From Corynebacterium vitaeruminis (lineage in GTDB: Bacteria > Actinomycetota > Actinomycetes > Mycobacteriales > Mycobacteriaceae): a stretch of 64,000 nt of DNA. Made by a program: the position numbers and the translations under genes. Location: assembly GCF_001054325.1 (NCBI RefSeq), contig NZ_JVVM01000026.1, forward strand, positions 1-64,000, written 5' to 3'. The notes under the pieces were generated by a model, which saw only the letters and a list, made by a program, of their open reading frames with translations, was not told the origin of the DNA and did no database searches. Shown one piece after another: positions 42,425-51,952 of the stretch (position 1 is the first letter of the stretch; each line of letters starts with the position of its first letter).

Positions 42425-43825
42425 TTAGTTCTCTGCGCCCCAGAAATCCACAGTAAGCTCGGCCAACCACCATGGATCGATGGTCCCGCACATCTCGCGT
42501 GCCGAGTGCATGGAGACCATCGCAGCTCCGATATCGATAGTGTCGATGCCCAATCGCGTTGCGGTAATCGGACCGATGGTGGAGCCGCATGGTTTGTGGT
42601 TCGCAGAGACAAAGTACTGTACTGGCACTTCTTGGCCAATGCGCTTGGACGTCGCTTCCGCGATACGGACAACCTCGGCCTGACCGGCCGCCGTGGTGGC
42701 GTAGCGCTGATTGGCATTAATCTTCACCACTGGGCCAGCATTGAGTTCCGGCTGGTGCCCCGGCTCGTGCTCGCCTGCATAGTTCGGGTGCACACCGTGT
42801 GCGCCATCCGCAGAGAGGCAGACGGAGCCACGGTAGAGCTGCTGGGTGCGTTCAAGGCCAGCGCCTGTGGCCGCTGCGATGCGGGATAGAACGTCGGCAA
42901 GCAGTGGCCCTGCAGCGCCCGTGGTGGAGGCAGAACCGACTTCTTCGTGGTCGAAAGCGACCATGACGGGGATGGTGGTCCACGCGCTCCGATGTTGGCG
43001 GAGCAAGGTCTCGAAAGCGACCAAGGATGAGTGAACGCTGAGCAGGTTATCCAGTCGACCTGAGGCGAGGAATTCATCGTGAGCGCCGAAGGTGCGTGGC
43101 TTCTGGGTGTCGAAGGAAATGAGATCCCAGGCGACAATCTCATTGACAGACAGGCCCGCTGCATCGGCGATGACCTGGTGTACATCGGCGCCGAAGGTAT
43201 CCAGTCCGATGATTGGTGCAGTGTGATTCTGCTTGTGGAGCTTCAATCCCTCTTCGTTAACTGCACGATTGAGGTGGATAGCCAACTGCGGAATACGCGC
43301 GACCGGGCCGGTGCGAGCAAGGTGCTCATTGCCATTTTTATCAATTACACGACCGGCGAACTCAATTTCGCGGTCGGTCCAGCTTCCCAACAGCGCGCCG
43401 CCATAGACTTCGACGGCGACCTGTGCATAGCCTGCGGCGGAGGTGCGCGCGTTGGGCTTCACACGAAAACCGGGCGAATCCGTGTGGGAACCCACAATAC
43501 GGAAACCGGTCAAATCGGCAGCCGGTGTCTCCGGGACGATCCAAGCAACGGCAGCGCCATCGCGACGCAGGACGTAGGCACCGGGTTCGCTTGGCCACTG
43601 TTCGTGCTCGTCGACGACCGTGGCGCCGGCTGCACTCAGACGGTCAACGACCTGTTGTGCCGCATGAAATGAGCTTGGCGACGCAGCCACAAAATCAATT
43701 AGATCCTCAACGTGCCTGAGCGCTGCCGCCGGAACGCTGCGCGATGTCGTTTCCGAGGTACCCGGGGAATCCGGCGAATCCGGGGACTCAGGGGACTCAG
43801 GGGCGGGTGCCGAAGAAATAGCCAT
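42425..43825 (-). CDS. M18-family aspartyl aminopeptidase
   Basis: M18 aminopeptidases are dodecameric dizinc exopeptidases preferring acidic N-terminal residues. VGSHTDSPGFRVKPN (first ligand His/Asp), DHEEVGSAS (catalytic glutamates) and NHKPCGSTIGPITATRLGI near the end are the family marks. The ATG at 43825 has TAGGAG seven bases upstream; the frame extends to 43912 without a ribosome site. The first 25 residues are a repeat of Ser-Pro-Asp/Glu (ESPESPDSPDSPG) from a 9-bp DNA repeat, probably disordered. The length of 466 is slightly long because of that. It is a single gene. Confidence 0.92.
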   Translation of the reverse strand: MAISSAPAPESPESPDSPDSPGTSETTSRSVPAAALRHVEDLIDFVAASPSSFHAAQQVVDRLSAAGATVVDEHEQWPSEPGAYVLRRDGAAVAWIVPETPAADLTGFRIVGSHTDSPGFRVKPNARTSAAGYAQVAVEVYGGALLGSWTDREIEFAGRVIDKNGNEHLARTGPVARIPQLAIHLNRAVNEEGLKLHKQNHTAPIIGLDTFGADVHQVIADAAGLSVNEIVAWDLISFDTQKPRTFGAHDEFLASGRLDNLLSVHSSLVAFETLLRQHRSAWTTIPVMVAFDHEEVGSASTTGAAGPLLADVLSRIAAATGAGLERTQQLYRGSVCLSADGAHGVHPNYAGEHEPGHQPELNAGPVVKINANQRYATTAAGQAEVVRIAEATSKRIGQEVPVQYFVSANHKPCGSTIGPITATRLGIDTIDIGAAMVSMHSAREMCGTIDPWWLAELTVDFWGAEN

Positions 43826-43960
43826 AACCAAACTCCTACTACAAATTTGATTCCGCATTTCATTGTATTGGAGCCCCACAACTGACCGTGACCGCGTATT
43901 AAGCCGGACCACAGTGTGATGCAGCTTTCATGTTGGGAACGGTATCCGCTTAGTCACTTT

Positions 43961-43986
43961 TGCCCGTTTTAACTCGATAACGGGCA
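43961..43986. promoter_or_regulatory. Inverted repeat upstream of a small gene
   Basis: TGCCCGTT and AACGGGCA are perfect 8-bp arms separated by ten bases, about 105 bp before the 65-residue gene. A possible -10 element (TATAGT) follows at about 43997. It could be an operator or an RNA hairpin. Confidence 0.5.
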
Positions 43987-44090
43987 TATTCAGACATATA
44001 GTGGCAACGGCATCAAAGAAAACCATGTGAATACAGAAACTTTCAAACCGGAGTCCTGACCGGATTCCGACCACAGAAAGGGTTTATACC

Positions 44091-44288
44091 GTGAGCCTTG
44101 AAAACCTGTTCCCCCGTTCCTTCACTACCAAGCGCACCTTTTTCTCCCAGCCACTGCACGAGGCGTTTACCCGCGACACCAGCAGTGAAGCCAACGCAGT
44201 CCACTTCGGTCGCCGGGTTGAGTGCGCCCGGAACGAAATTTACAGCGACATGTCTCCCCGTGACATCGTCTCTATGCTGAGCCGCTAA
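44091..44288 (+). CDS. Small hypothetical protein (65 aa)
   Basis: A GTG start with GAAAGGG about nine bases upstream opens a 65-residue frame: MSLENLFPRSFTTKRTFFSQ at the start, VHFGRRVECARNEIYSDMSP in the middle. It is polar with no membrane helix. The single cysteine and Arg-rich middle do not indicate a family. The clear ribosome site, inverted repeat upstream and dedicated 180-bp leader favour a real gene. Its stop is two bases from the convergent GT87 gene. Confidence 0.6.
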   Translation: MSLENLFPRSFTTKRTFFSQPLHEAFTRDTSSEANAVHFGRRVECARNEIYSDMSPRDIVSMLSR

Positions 44289-44290
44289 AT

Positions 44291-45808
44291 CTAGCGCTTC
44301 CTCAAGTCGAATAAGACCATTGGCTCTGGCTGAGGCACTTTCAAAGTCCCCTTGGCAGATAGTCCACTGCCCACACCGGTACTAGCCTCGCCTGCATCAT
44401 CGTCGCCGTACCGATGTACTGCGAAAGCATGGCAACCACCGATGATTAACAGTAGCGCCAACGCCAAGAGCATCGCAGTAATTCCCGAGTACATAAATCC
44501 GTCGGTATATGGCGTAGCAGCAATCGGGTTTGTAATCGGGTACGACAGTAGAATTACCAACGTGGCAATACCAATATACGGCCACTGTCTGGTCAATCGA
44601 GTCCGCGACATCGCGACAAAACCGAACGCAGGCGTGACCAGCATCAACATATAGTGCGTCCAAAGAACCGATGAGAACGTGACTGCGATAAGCCAAGCTC
44701 CAGTAACCAGAAGCTCAAAGCGATAGACCGGGTTCAACCACGCAACTACCGTGACCATCAACACCACGCCAAGCGCAATACACAGTGGAATCGTTTTCAC
44801 GTGACTCGGGTAATCACGAACCACTGTTACTAATAAATCAGGTTTGCCCAGGTCTGTGGCTAAAGTCGACGCCAACGACTGATTCGCACCGCCGACCAAG
44901 ACCGATGAACCAATGTCGCCGATTCGATCAATCCAATCCGAAATTACCGACATATCAACGCGGATAAACATCCAGACCGCCAGTACCGCCGTGGTGGCCA
45001 GCGACCAGAGGGCTGCGCGCCGTCGATAAGCGAAAAAGAGCATCACAGCGATGAGCGCATACGGAGTCAATTTAATGGATGCGACGATGCCGAGCACGAT
45101 CCCCGCGAGCCAATGACGAGTGCGCGAGGCAGCAAGACCATAGGCGACGCCCGCGACGATCAGCGGTGTCGTCTGACCGATCCAGAACGAATTAAGAGTG
45201 GTCGGCAGAGCGAATACGCATGCGGTAACCAGCGCTGCGATGCCCCAGGGCATGGTGGACCGAAACCACAGGTGGTAGGAGGCTGCGACGAGGACCACGA
45301 CGGCCATTCCAGAGAGAAAGAGCAACCAAGCAACCGAGGTTTCAAAGCTCATGACGTGGGATATCACTCCCAGAGCCTTTGCGAACAAAGGGTTTTGCAC
45401 AAAGGGATGCGTAAATGGCGCAGACACTTCCTGCGCCAGGCGTGGCCAGACCTCTCCACTCATGGCGGTGAAATCGATTGGATCGGCGTCATAGAGATGG
45501 GACTCAAGTCCCCTGTCCATAAGTAGCCCGCCTACCCAGAGCGAAGCCCAATCGTCCGGCTGAGTACGACCATTCCAGGCCAACAGCGAGGCAAGACCAC
45601 CGAGCAGCGAGACCAGAATAAGAGGCCAGCTCATCACAGGCGATTGCGCCAGCGCGGGGGTCTGACTGGGTTTGCGAGCCCACATTTTTCGCGAGACCTG
45701 TGACCAAGACTTCGCAACAGCACGTTGCGACTCCGCAGCCTGTGACGATGCGCCATCCTGTGACACAGGTCCTTCTGCCCGACTATGCCGTCCCACGTTC
45801 CTCCTCAT
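44291..45808 (-). CDS. GT87-family polyprenyl-phosphate-dependent glycosyltransferase
   Basis: After a polar basic N-terminus of about 60 residues, ten or so membrane helices follow. The extracytoplasmic loop after the first helix carries NGRTQPDDWASLW, with the acidic pair expected for a GT-C catalytic site. NSFWIGQTTPLIVAGVAYGL and GIVASIKLTPYALI are the helix motifs shared by GT87 enzymes such as AftC and PimE, which add arabinose or mannose to cell-wall glycans and lipids. The polar C-terminus is about 35 residues. Donor and acceptor cannot be told from the sequence. No operon partner is seen. Confidence 0.83.
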   Translation of the reverse strand: MRRNVGRHSRAEGPVSQDGASSQAAESQRAVAKSWSQVSRKMWARKPSQTPALAQSPVMSWPLILVSLLGGLASLLAWNGRTQPDDWASLWVGGLLMDRGLESHLYDADPIDFTAMSGEVWPRLAQEVSAPFTHPFVQNPLFAKALGVISHVMSFETSVAWLLFLSGMAVVVLVAASYHLWFRSTMPWGIAALVTACVFALPTTLNSFWIGQTTPLIVAGVAYGLAASRTRHWLAGIVLGIVASIKLTPYALIAVMLFFAYRRRAALWSLATTAVLAVWMFIRVDMSVISDWIDRIGDIGSSVLVGGANQSLASTLATDLGKPDLLVTVVRDYPSHVKTIPLCIALGVVLMVTVVAWLNPVYRFELLVTGAWLIAVTFSSVLWTHYMLMLVTPAFGFVAMSRTRLTRQWPYIGIATLVILLSYPITNPIAATPYTDGFMYSGITAMLLALALLLIIGGCHAFAVHRYGDDDAGEASTGVGSGLSAKGTLKVPQPEPMVLFDLRKR

Positions 45809-45946
45809 CGCTGGTAAGCGCCTCTATCTAATGTAGTGATTCCAATACGGCAGTGGTTACACCCCGCAAGAACCCACAAGGTATGACGGCTTACTTTGAA
45901 CAAAGTGCCAGGAGGACGACAGTTGGCGGCCGTGATGGCCGGAGGA

Positions 45947-47011
45947 CTATCGAATCTGTGAAATAGTGCCGATGGTCGTAATCAGCTGATCTCCATCGCT
46001 GTCGACCACGGCGGCTATGGGCATGCGCTCCATCTCATCCGGGCCGACATCGTAGCCCTGCGAGACCTCTGCCGTAATAATCTTTCCGGTCGGGCCTTCC
46101 TCAATGCGCGGATTACGAACGACCACATGAACCAGACTGAACTTCGCGGTGATGTGAACTTCTCCGCGGTAGCTCTCCCCTTCGGCATTGCTGTTGTCAT
46201 TGTCGCGGGTGAATGAGACGACACCGGCCTCAGGCTCTAGGGCACCGTTCTTGGCAGTGACACCACCGCCCAGTGCGCCGAATACTTTTTCCAATGCGGA
46301 CACCGAAATCACTAAATCCTCGCTGGAGGGAGCCGGGGCATTCTTACCCGGAGCGTCCGAGTAACTCAACGGAATGTAAATTTCCTCGGCCTCATTAATG
46401 GAACCGGCCGCCGGGTAGACGTAAATGCCCCAGTTTTCACCAGCTGGGGTCTCTGGCGGGTCAACAACAATGCGAGCCTCAAAGCTGCCGTCATCTGTCA
46501 TCGGGGTAGCCTGACGAGCGATAGAACGTCGCATGTCGACGCCCTGGTTCGGTATCGCCTCGAGAGTTCCAGCCGGCGTGACCCAAGCTATGTTGTCGTG
46601 CGGATGTTTCCGCGACGAGGACGGAGCACCTTCACTTGGCTTCCAGGAGTCTGGGAACGCACTGTAGAGAACGTAAACACCATTGGGCACACCCGGAGGA
46701 ATTGGAAGCGGGTAACCACCACGGTTGGCCGACGGATTGAAACCACTACCGCGAACGATAAGAACATCGCCGCGATGAACCGTGGCACCTTCAGCTGGTG
46801 TGCCGTCCTCAAAAGTGACAGTAACTTCCGGAGATTCGACATACTTCGAATCCTGCGGCTGGAAGTTCTCCGCTGGATTAATCACATTGGGAAAGTTGTC
46901 TGGCACGATTGGCTTCGCAGTTTCAGCCATTGCTGGGGACACAAACGCCGAAAGGACCATGGCACCGGACAGCGAAACCGCAGTAACACCTCTGCGCGCA
47001 CTCTGCCTCAC
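45947..47011 (-). CDS. Secreted HtaA-domain protein, probably iron-regulated
   Basis: The GTG at 47011 has GAGAAGG about eleven bases upstream and begins a compact signal peptide (RQSARRGVTAVSLSGAMVLS, cleavage near AMAETAK). ATGs at 47131 and 47164 would give an implausibly long polar N-region, and the latter lies inside the DtxR box. The N-terminal half is Ig-like (VHRGDVLIVRGSGFNP, GVPNGVYVLYSAFPDSW). The C-terminal part (SYRGEVHITAKFSLVHVVVR, NPRIEEGPTGKIITAEV) resembles the HtaA domain of corynebacterial heme-binding proteins, although a usual histidine is replaced. No C-terminal membrane anchor is seen. Heme or surface binding under iron limitation is a reasonable inference. Confidence 0.72.
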   Translation of the reverse strand: MRQSARRGVTAVSLSGAMVLSAFVSPAMAETAKPIVPDNFPNVINPAENFQPQDSKYVESPEVTVTFEDGTPAEGATVHRGDVLIVRGSGFNPSANRGGYPLPIPPGVPNGVYVLYSAFPDSWKPSEGAPSSSRKHPHDNIAWVTPAGTLEAIPNQGVDMRRSIARQATPMTDDGSFEARIVVDPPETPAGENWGIYVYPAAGSINEAEEIYIPLSYSDAPGKNAPAPSSEDLVISVSALEKVFGALGGGVTAKNGALEPEAGVVSFTRDNDNSNAEGESYRGEVHITAKFSLVHVVVRNPRIEEGPTGKIITAEVSQGYDVGPDEMERMPIAAVVDSDGDQLITTIGTISQIR

Positions 47012-47154
47012 CGGTCGACGCTTGCCTTCTCCAACGGGCGATGATTCGGAGCCGGACGAAAGGCGAGTTTCGTGAGCACCCGCAAGATGGCCGTGGGAAT
47101 GATCGAAAGTCAGGAACTTCAGACTGTGCATACAAGCAATGTACACCCCGCATA

Positions 47155-47173
47155 TTAGGCTCACCTAACCTAG
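47155..47173. promoter_or_regulatory. DtxR-type iron box
   Basis: TTAGGCTCACCTAACCTAG matches the DtxR consensus TTAGGTTAGGCTAACCTAA at 14 of 19 positions, with both outer half-sites (TTAGG and AACCTA) intact. It lies upstream of the HtaA-domain gene and should repress it when iron is plentiful. Confidence 0.7.
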
Positions 47174-47242
47174 TTATTAAGGCGCGCCTTATCCACCCCC
47201 GTTAGAGTCTCAACGCTGGGATTGGAAGAAATGGCTGAGAGC

Positions 47243-47287
47243 AAAAGAAAACCGCGGCCAAGCCCAATAGAGCTCGACCGCGGCTTG
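47243..47287 (-). terminator. Probable terminator of thiC
   Basis: On the minus strand AAGCCGCGGTC and GGCCGCGGTTTTC form a GC-rich stem, extended by GAGCTC with GGGCTT through G:T pairs. A T-rich run TTTTCTTTTG follows. Confidence 0.7.
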
Positions 47288-47311
47288 CTTCAACAGCTTT
47301 GCGCCAATCGA

Positions 47312-49131
<1,820 letters not shown>

Positions 49132-49399
49132 TTTGCAATGCGTCTCACAGTCTAACCAATCGTTCGGATTTCTTCGGCCATCACACCCACGATTGCCACT
49201 ACCGCTTAACGACGGTACGGAGAAAGCACCCTAAAGGTGCAGGTTGTGGCTGTGCAGCAGCGTTTATCCTGTGCGCCGACCGTTTTATCCACACCCCAAA
49301 AAGTTATCCACAGCTCGCCCATTTTTTCAGCTTTTCAACAAGCACGATTGTGACCGCAGTGTTATATCTTTGTCACGCAAATTTTTTGGGGAGGGAAAA
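49132..49399. other. Divergent promoter region between thiC and the DUF3558 gene
   Basis: This non-coding stretch must hold the thiC promoter and that of the DUF3558 lipoprotein gene. A plus-strand pair TTGTGA (49345) and TATATC (49364) is a possible promoter. A 52-codon extension of the DUF3558 frame into this region has no ribosome site. Confidence 0.5.
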
Positions 49400-50053
49400 T
49401 TGAAAAAGGCGACTACTGCTGCCCTACTGTCAGCACTTTTATTGGGAACAACGGGGATTAGTTGCTCATCGACTGAGACTTCCGGCGAGGACGTTCAACC
49501 TGTCGGTGACAACCTAACAACCATCACCACTGACTCGGGCGTGACATTGCCTGCGGGTGTACTTCCACCTGACAATCCGCCGGAGCCCGGCGATGCTCCA
49601 CTCGGGCCCGATGGGCACTATAACTACGACGCACCCGAATTCATCCTGACCAATCCGTGCGATGACCCGGAGATTATGGGGCGTTTAGACAGGCTGGGGT
49701 TCCGGGAGCAGACGTACATGGAAGGCCGAATCAAAGGAAATAAGCAGATTGGCTGTGTTATCGAATCCGATGCTTCCGACCTACTAAGCATCTGGCATGC
49801 GGCGGTCGCTCACTCGCAACTTGAACGCTACAGTGCTGAGCCTTTGGCTCATCATGACGAGACTTTCAATTGGGTGACGTTCACGCAAACAGAACCACTA
49901 GGAAGTTCCGCCTGTATTGCTTCTGTCGAAACGGAAAAAGGGGCTCTCGGATTCGTTATCGACACAACCGGACAAGATGAACCTGATCCACAACACCGAC
50001 GGTGCGCTCCCGTAAATGAACTGTTAATTGATTACTTGGGGGAAAAATCATGA
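49400..50053 (+). CDS. DUF3558-family lipoprotein
   Basis: A TTG start at 49400 with GGGGAGGG five bases upstream begins a lipoprotein signal (LKKATTAALLSALLLGTTG, then ISC). The mature part is acidic and Pro-rich at first, then shows the DUF3558 hallmark LTNPCDDPEI, followed by GCVIESDASDLLSIW and GSSACIASVET, and ends in RRCAPVNELLIDYLG. Four cysteines in the domain probably form disulphides. DUF3558 is an actinobacterial family of exported proteins often encoded beside PE/PPE-like genes. Its stop overlaps the next start by four bases (ATGA), so the two proteins are made together and may interact. Confidence 0.82.
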   Translation: MKKATTAALLSALLLGTTGISCSSTETSGEDVQPVGDNLTTITTDSGVTLPAGVLPPDNPPEPGDAPLGPDGHYNYDAPEFILTNPCDDPEIMGRLDRLGFREQTYMEGRIKGNKQIGCVIESDASDLLSIWHAAVAHSQLERYSAEPLAHHDETFNWVTFTQTEPLGSSACIASVETEKGALGFVIDTTGQDEPDPQHRRCAPVNELLIDYLGEKS

Positions 50054-51915
50054 TGCATGCCGTAATTCCAGCAATCGACTCTGCAATCCAGCAGTTCAAT
50101 ATTACGAATGTGCTAGCAAGCGGTTCCAGACTTATGCAGCCCAACCTGGCTGGTTACTCGCAGGTTCCGTCACTCCAGCTAGTAGCGACAGAGCACAGCC
50201 TGGCGATTTCCGGTAGTTCCGGAAGCTCTGCAGCCGTCGGACTATCCCTCGGCAAGCAACTCACGTGGGCCCAAACGAATCTCGCTGATTTCCGTCGCGT
50301 AATCACTGAGCACGAGTCCACCATGAACCGGATCCTTCGAAGCATTAACCCATTCAATGGCGACGGTGCTTCCCTTGCTGAAGTAGCGCGAACAAACGGC
50401 GTGTTTCAACGTCGACCAATGTTTGAAGCCGGAAGTCTCACTTTCGCGCCAGTTACTCTTTCTGCAGAACTTGGTCTGGACGTCAAAGCACTACTATCCA
50501 TGTTTTCCTCGACAAACGACGGTGTCGTAGCCGAGGCAATCGCCTACTGGAACAACTTCGCCGAAACTATGACCACGTTGGCCGGAAATCTAACCTCCAT
50601 CTCATCCGGCTTGGTATCGAGCAACAGCGGTGCAGTCTTCTCCGCTGCTGACGCGACAATGAAAGGTCTAGCCGCCCGAGCGACAAGCATCGCTGCCGCA
50701 TCCGAGGTCATGGCCGGTCATCTAGCAGTATTGCCATCCGTAAAGGCAATGGCGGTTAACGCACTGTCTGCGATCGAAGCCGAATCCAAGGCACTCTCAA
50801 ATCCCGGCGCGCAAAAGGCATTTGAGCAGGCTGAGGTAGCGGCTTTTCTTTCTGGTCCGTATACCGCACAGCTACAGACTGCTATTCCCCGAATTCCTAA
50901 CCTGGTTTCCGCCGATGCGGGCAGTGGCGTAACCGCTACAGTGTCCGTTGGAGCCACAGTCGCGGGGCGTTCGGGAACGAGCCAGTTCGGTCTTTCGCCT
51001 GCAGGAATGACTGGAAGCATGCAAGCCGCCAGCGCACCAGTTGGTGCCACCTCAACTGTTCCGGATTCTCCAACACCACAATCCACAGCCGCGAGCTCTT
51101 CCGCTCCCTCGCATGTTCAACCGAGCACTTCGACTTTGTCGAGCCCCACCAATCCGTCCGCTGCACCTGTGCAAACCGCGTCACCCAGCAGTCCAACGAG
51201 CTCCACGCTCACTCCAACGAACCCTACCAATGCGTCAGCCATGCCTCAGTCAAACGCGGCGAATCCAGGAATGGTCGCCCCATCTAGTGCGAATGCTCCG
51301 CAACGAATTCAGGGGACTCATCCTGCACTGTCGTCACAAGGATCTACGCCATACGCAACTCACAGCAGCCGCCCTGCGGGATCCTTCGGTACAGGAACAC
51401 CTGCACGTGTCACACCAGCGGGTAACATCTCGGCACTGCCGGCTTCTGGGAACCCAAACTCCCGACCACAAATCTCAGGACTTCCGACTTCAAGCCCCGG
51501 CCGTGTGCCAACACCAAAAGCGGGTCTTGGGATGGGAGTCGGATTGGGTGCCGGAATCGCTGGTTCTGCCCTGCCGAACGCCGCAAATAGTCCCACGCAG
51601 CGTGGCAGTGGATTGATGAATTCCCTGATCAACGCCCGCAACGGAGCTGCTACAGGCGCGTCGGGCACCGCTGGCGGAACCGCGGGTACCGCTGCTGGAA
51701 ACCGTGGCTCCGGTGTCCTCGCGTCCACCACTGCGGGCAACCGTGGCGGACTGTTTCAAAAGGGCACCACACCATCGGCACGCAAACTAGCTAATGTAGC
51801 CGCTATCAGGGATAACGATGCCGGGGCCTTCGAGCAGAACGAATACCAGAAGGAGCTCTTCGGAGACGCGCCTACCACAATTCCGGCAGTGATTGGCCAC
51901 AACGTCCGAGCGTAA
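50050..51915 (+). CDS. PPE/EspB-like (WXG100-superfamily) protein with long low-complexity tail
   Basis: Residues 1-285 are predicted helical and contain KQLTWAQTNLADFRRVITEH and AIAYWNNFAETMTTLAGNL, with tryptophans and small residues in the pattern of WXG100/PPE helical hairpins. Residues about 330-580 are Ala/Ser/Pro/Thr/Gly-rich and disordered. The last 45 residues (KLANVAAIRDNDAGAFEQNE, then YQKELFGDAPTTIPAVIG) form a conserved-looking C-terminal motif; it has a tyrosine followed by an acidic residue, though not the exact YxxxD/E of type VII substrates. No signal peptide is present, consistent with type VII export. Coupling to a DUF3558 lipoprotein supports this family. No ESX genes are in the window. 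Confidence 0.62.
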   Translation: MMHAVIPAIDSAIQQFNITNVLASGSRLMQPNLAGYSQVPSLQLVATEHSLAISGSSGSSAAVGLSLGKQLTWAQTNLADFRRVITEHESTMNRILRSINPFNGDGASLAEVARTNGVFQRRPMFEAGSLTFAPVTLSAELGLDVKALLSMFSSTNDGVVAEAIAYWNNFAETMTTLAGNLTSISSGLVSSNSGAVFSAADATMKGLAARATSIAAASEVMAGHLAVLPSVKAMAVNALSAIEAESKALSNPGAQKAFEQAEVAAFLSGPYTAQLQTAIPRIPNLVSADAGSGVTATVSVGATVAGRSGTSQFGLSPAGMTGSMQAASAPVGATSTVPDSPTPQSTAASSSAPSHVQPSTSTLSSPTNPSAAPVQTASPSSPTSSTLTPTNPTNASAMPQSNAANPGMVAPSSANAPQRIQGTHPALSSQGSTPYATHSSRPAGSFGTGTPARVTPAGNISALPASGNPNSRPQISGLPTSSPGRVPTPKAGLGMGVGLGAGIAGSALPNAANSPTQRGSGLMNSLINARNGAATGASGTAGGTAGTAAGNRGSGVLASTTAGNRGGLFQKGTTPSARKLANVAAIRDNDAGAFEQNEYQKELFGDAPTTIPAVIGHNVRA

Positions 51916-51952
51916 AGTGCCGACTGTAAAGCCAGCGCGTAAACGCTGACCT

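Noticed and set aside
51933-51948. Terminator between the PPE-like gene and the convergent oxidoreductase gene
   Set aside because: CAGCG/CGCTG is only a 5-bp stem and has no T-run.
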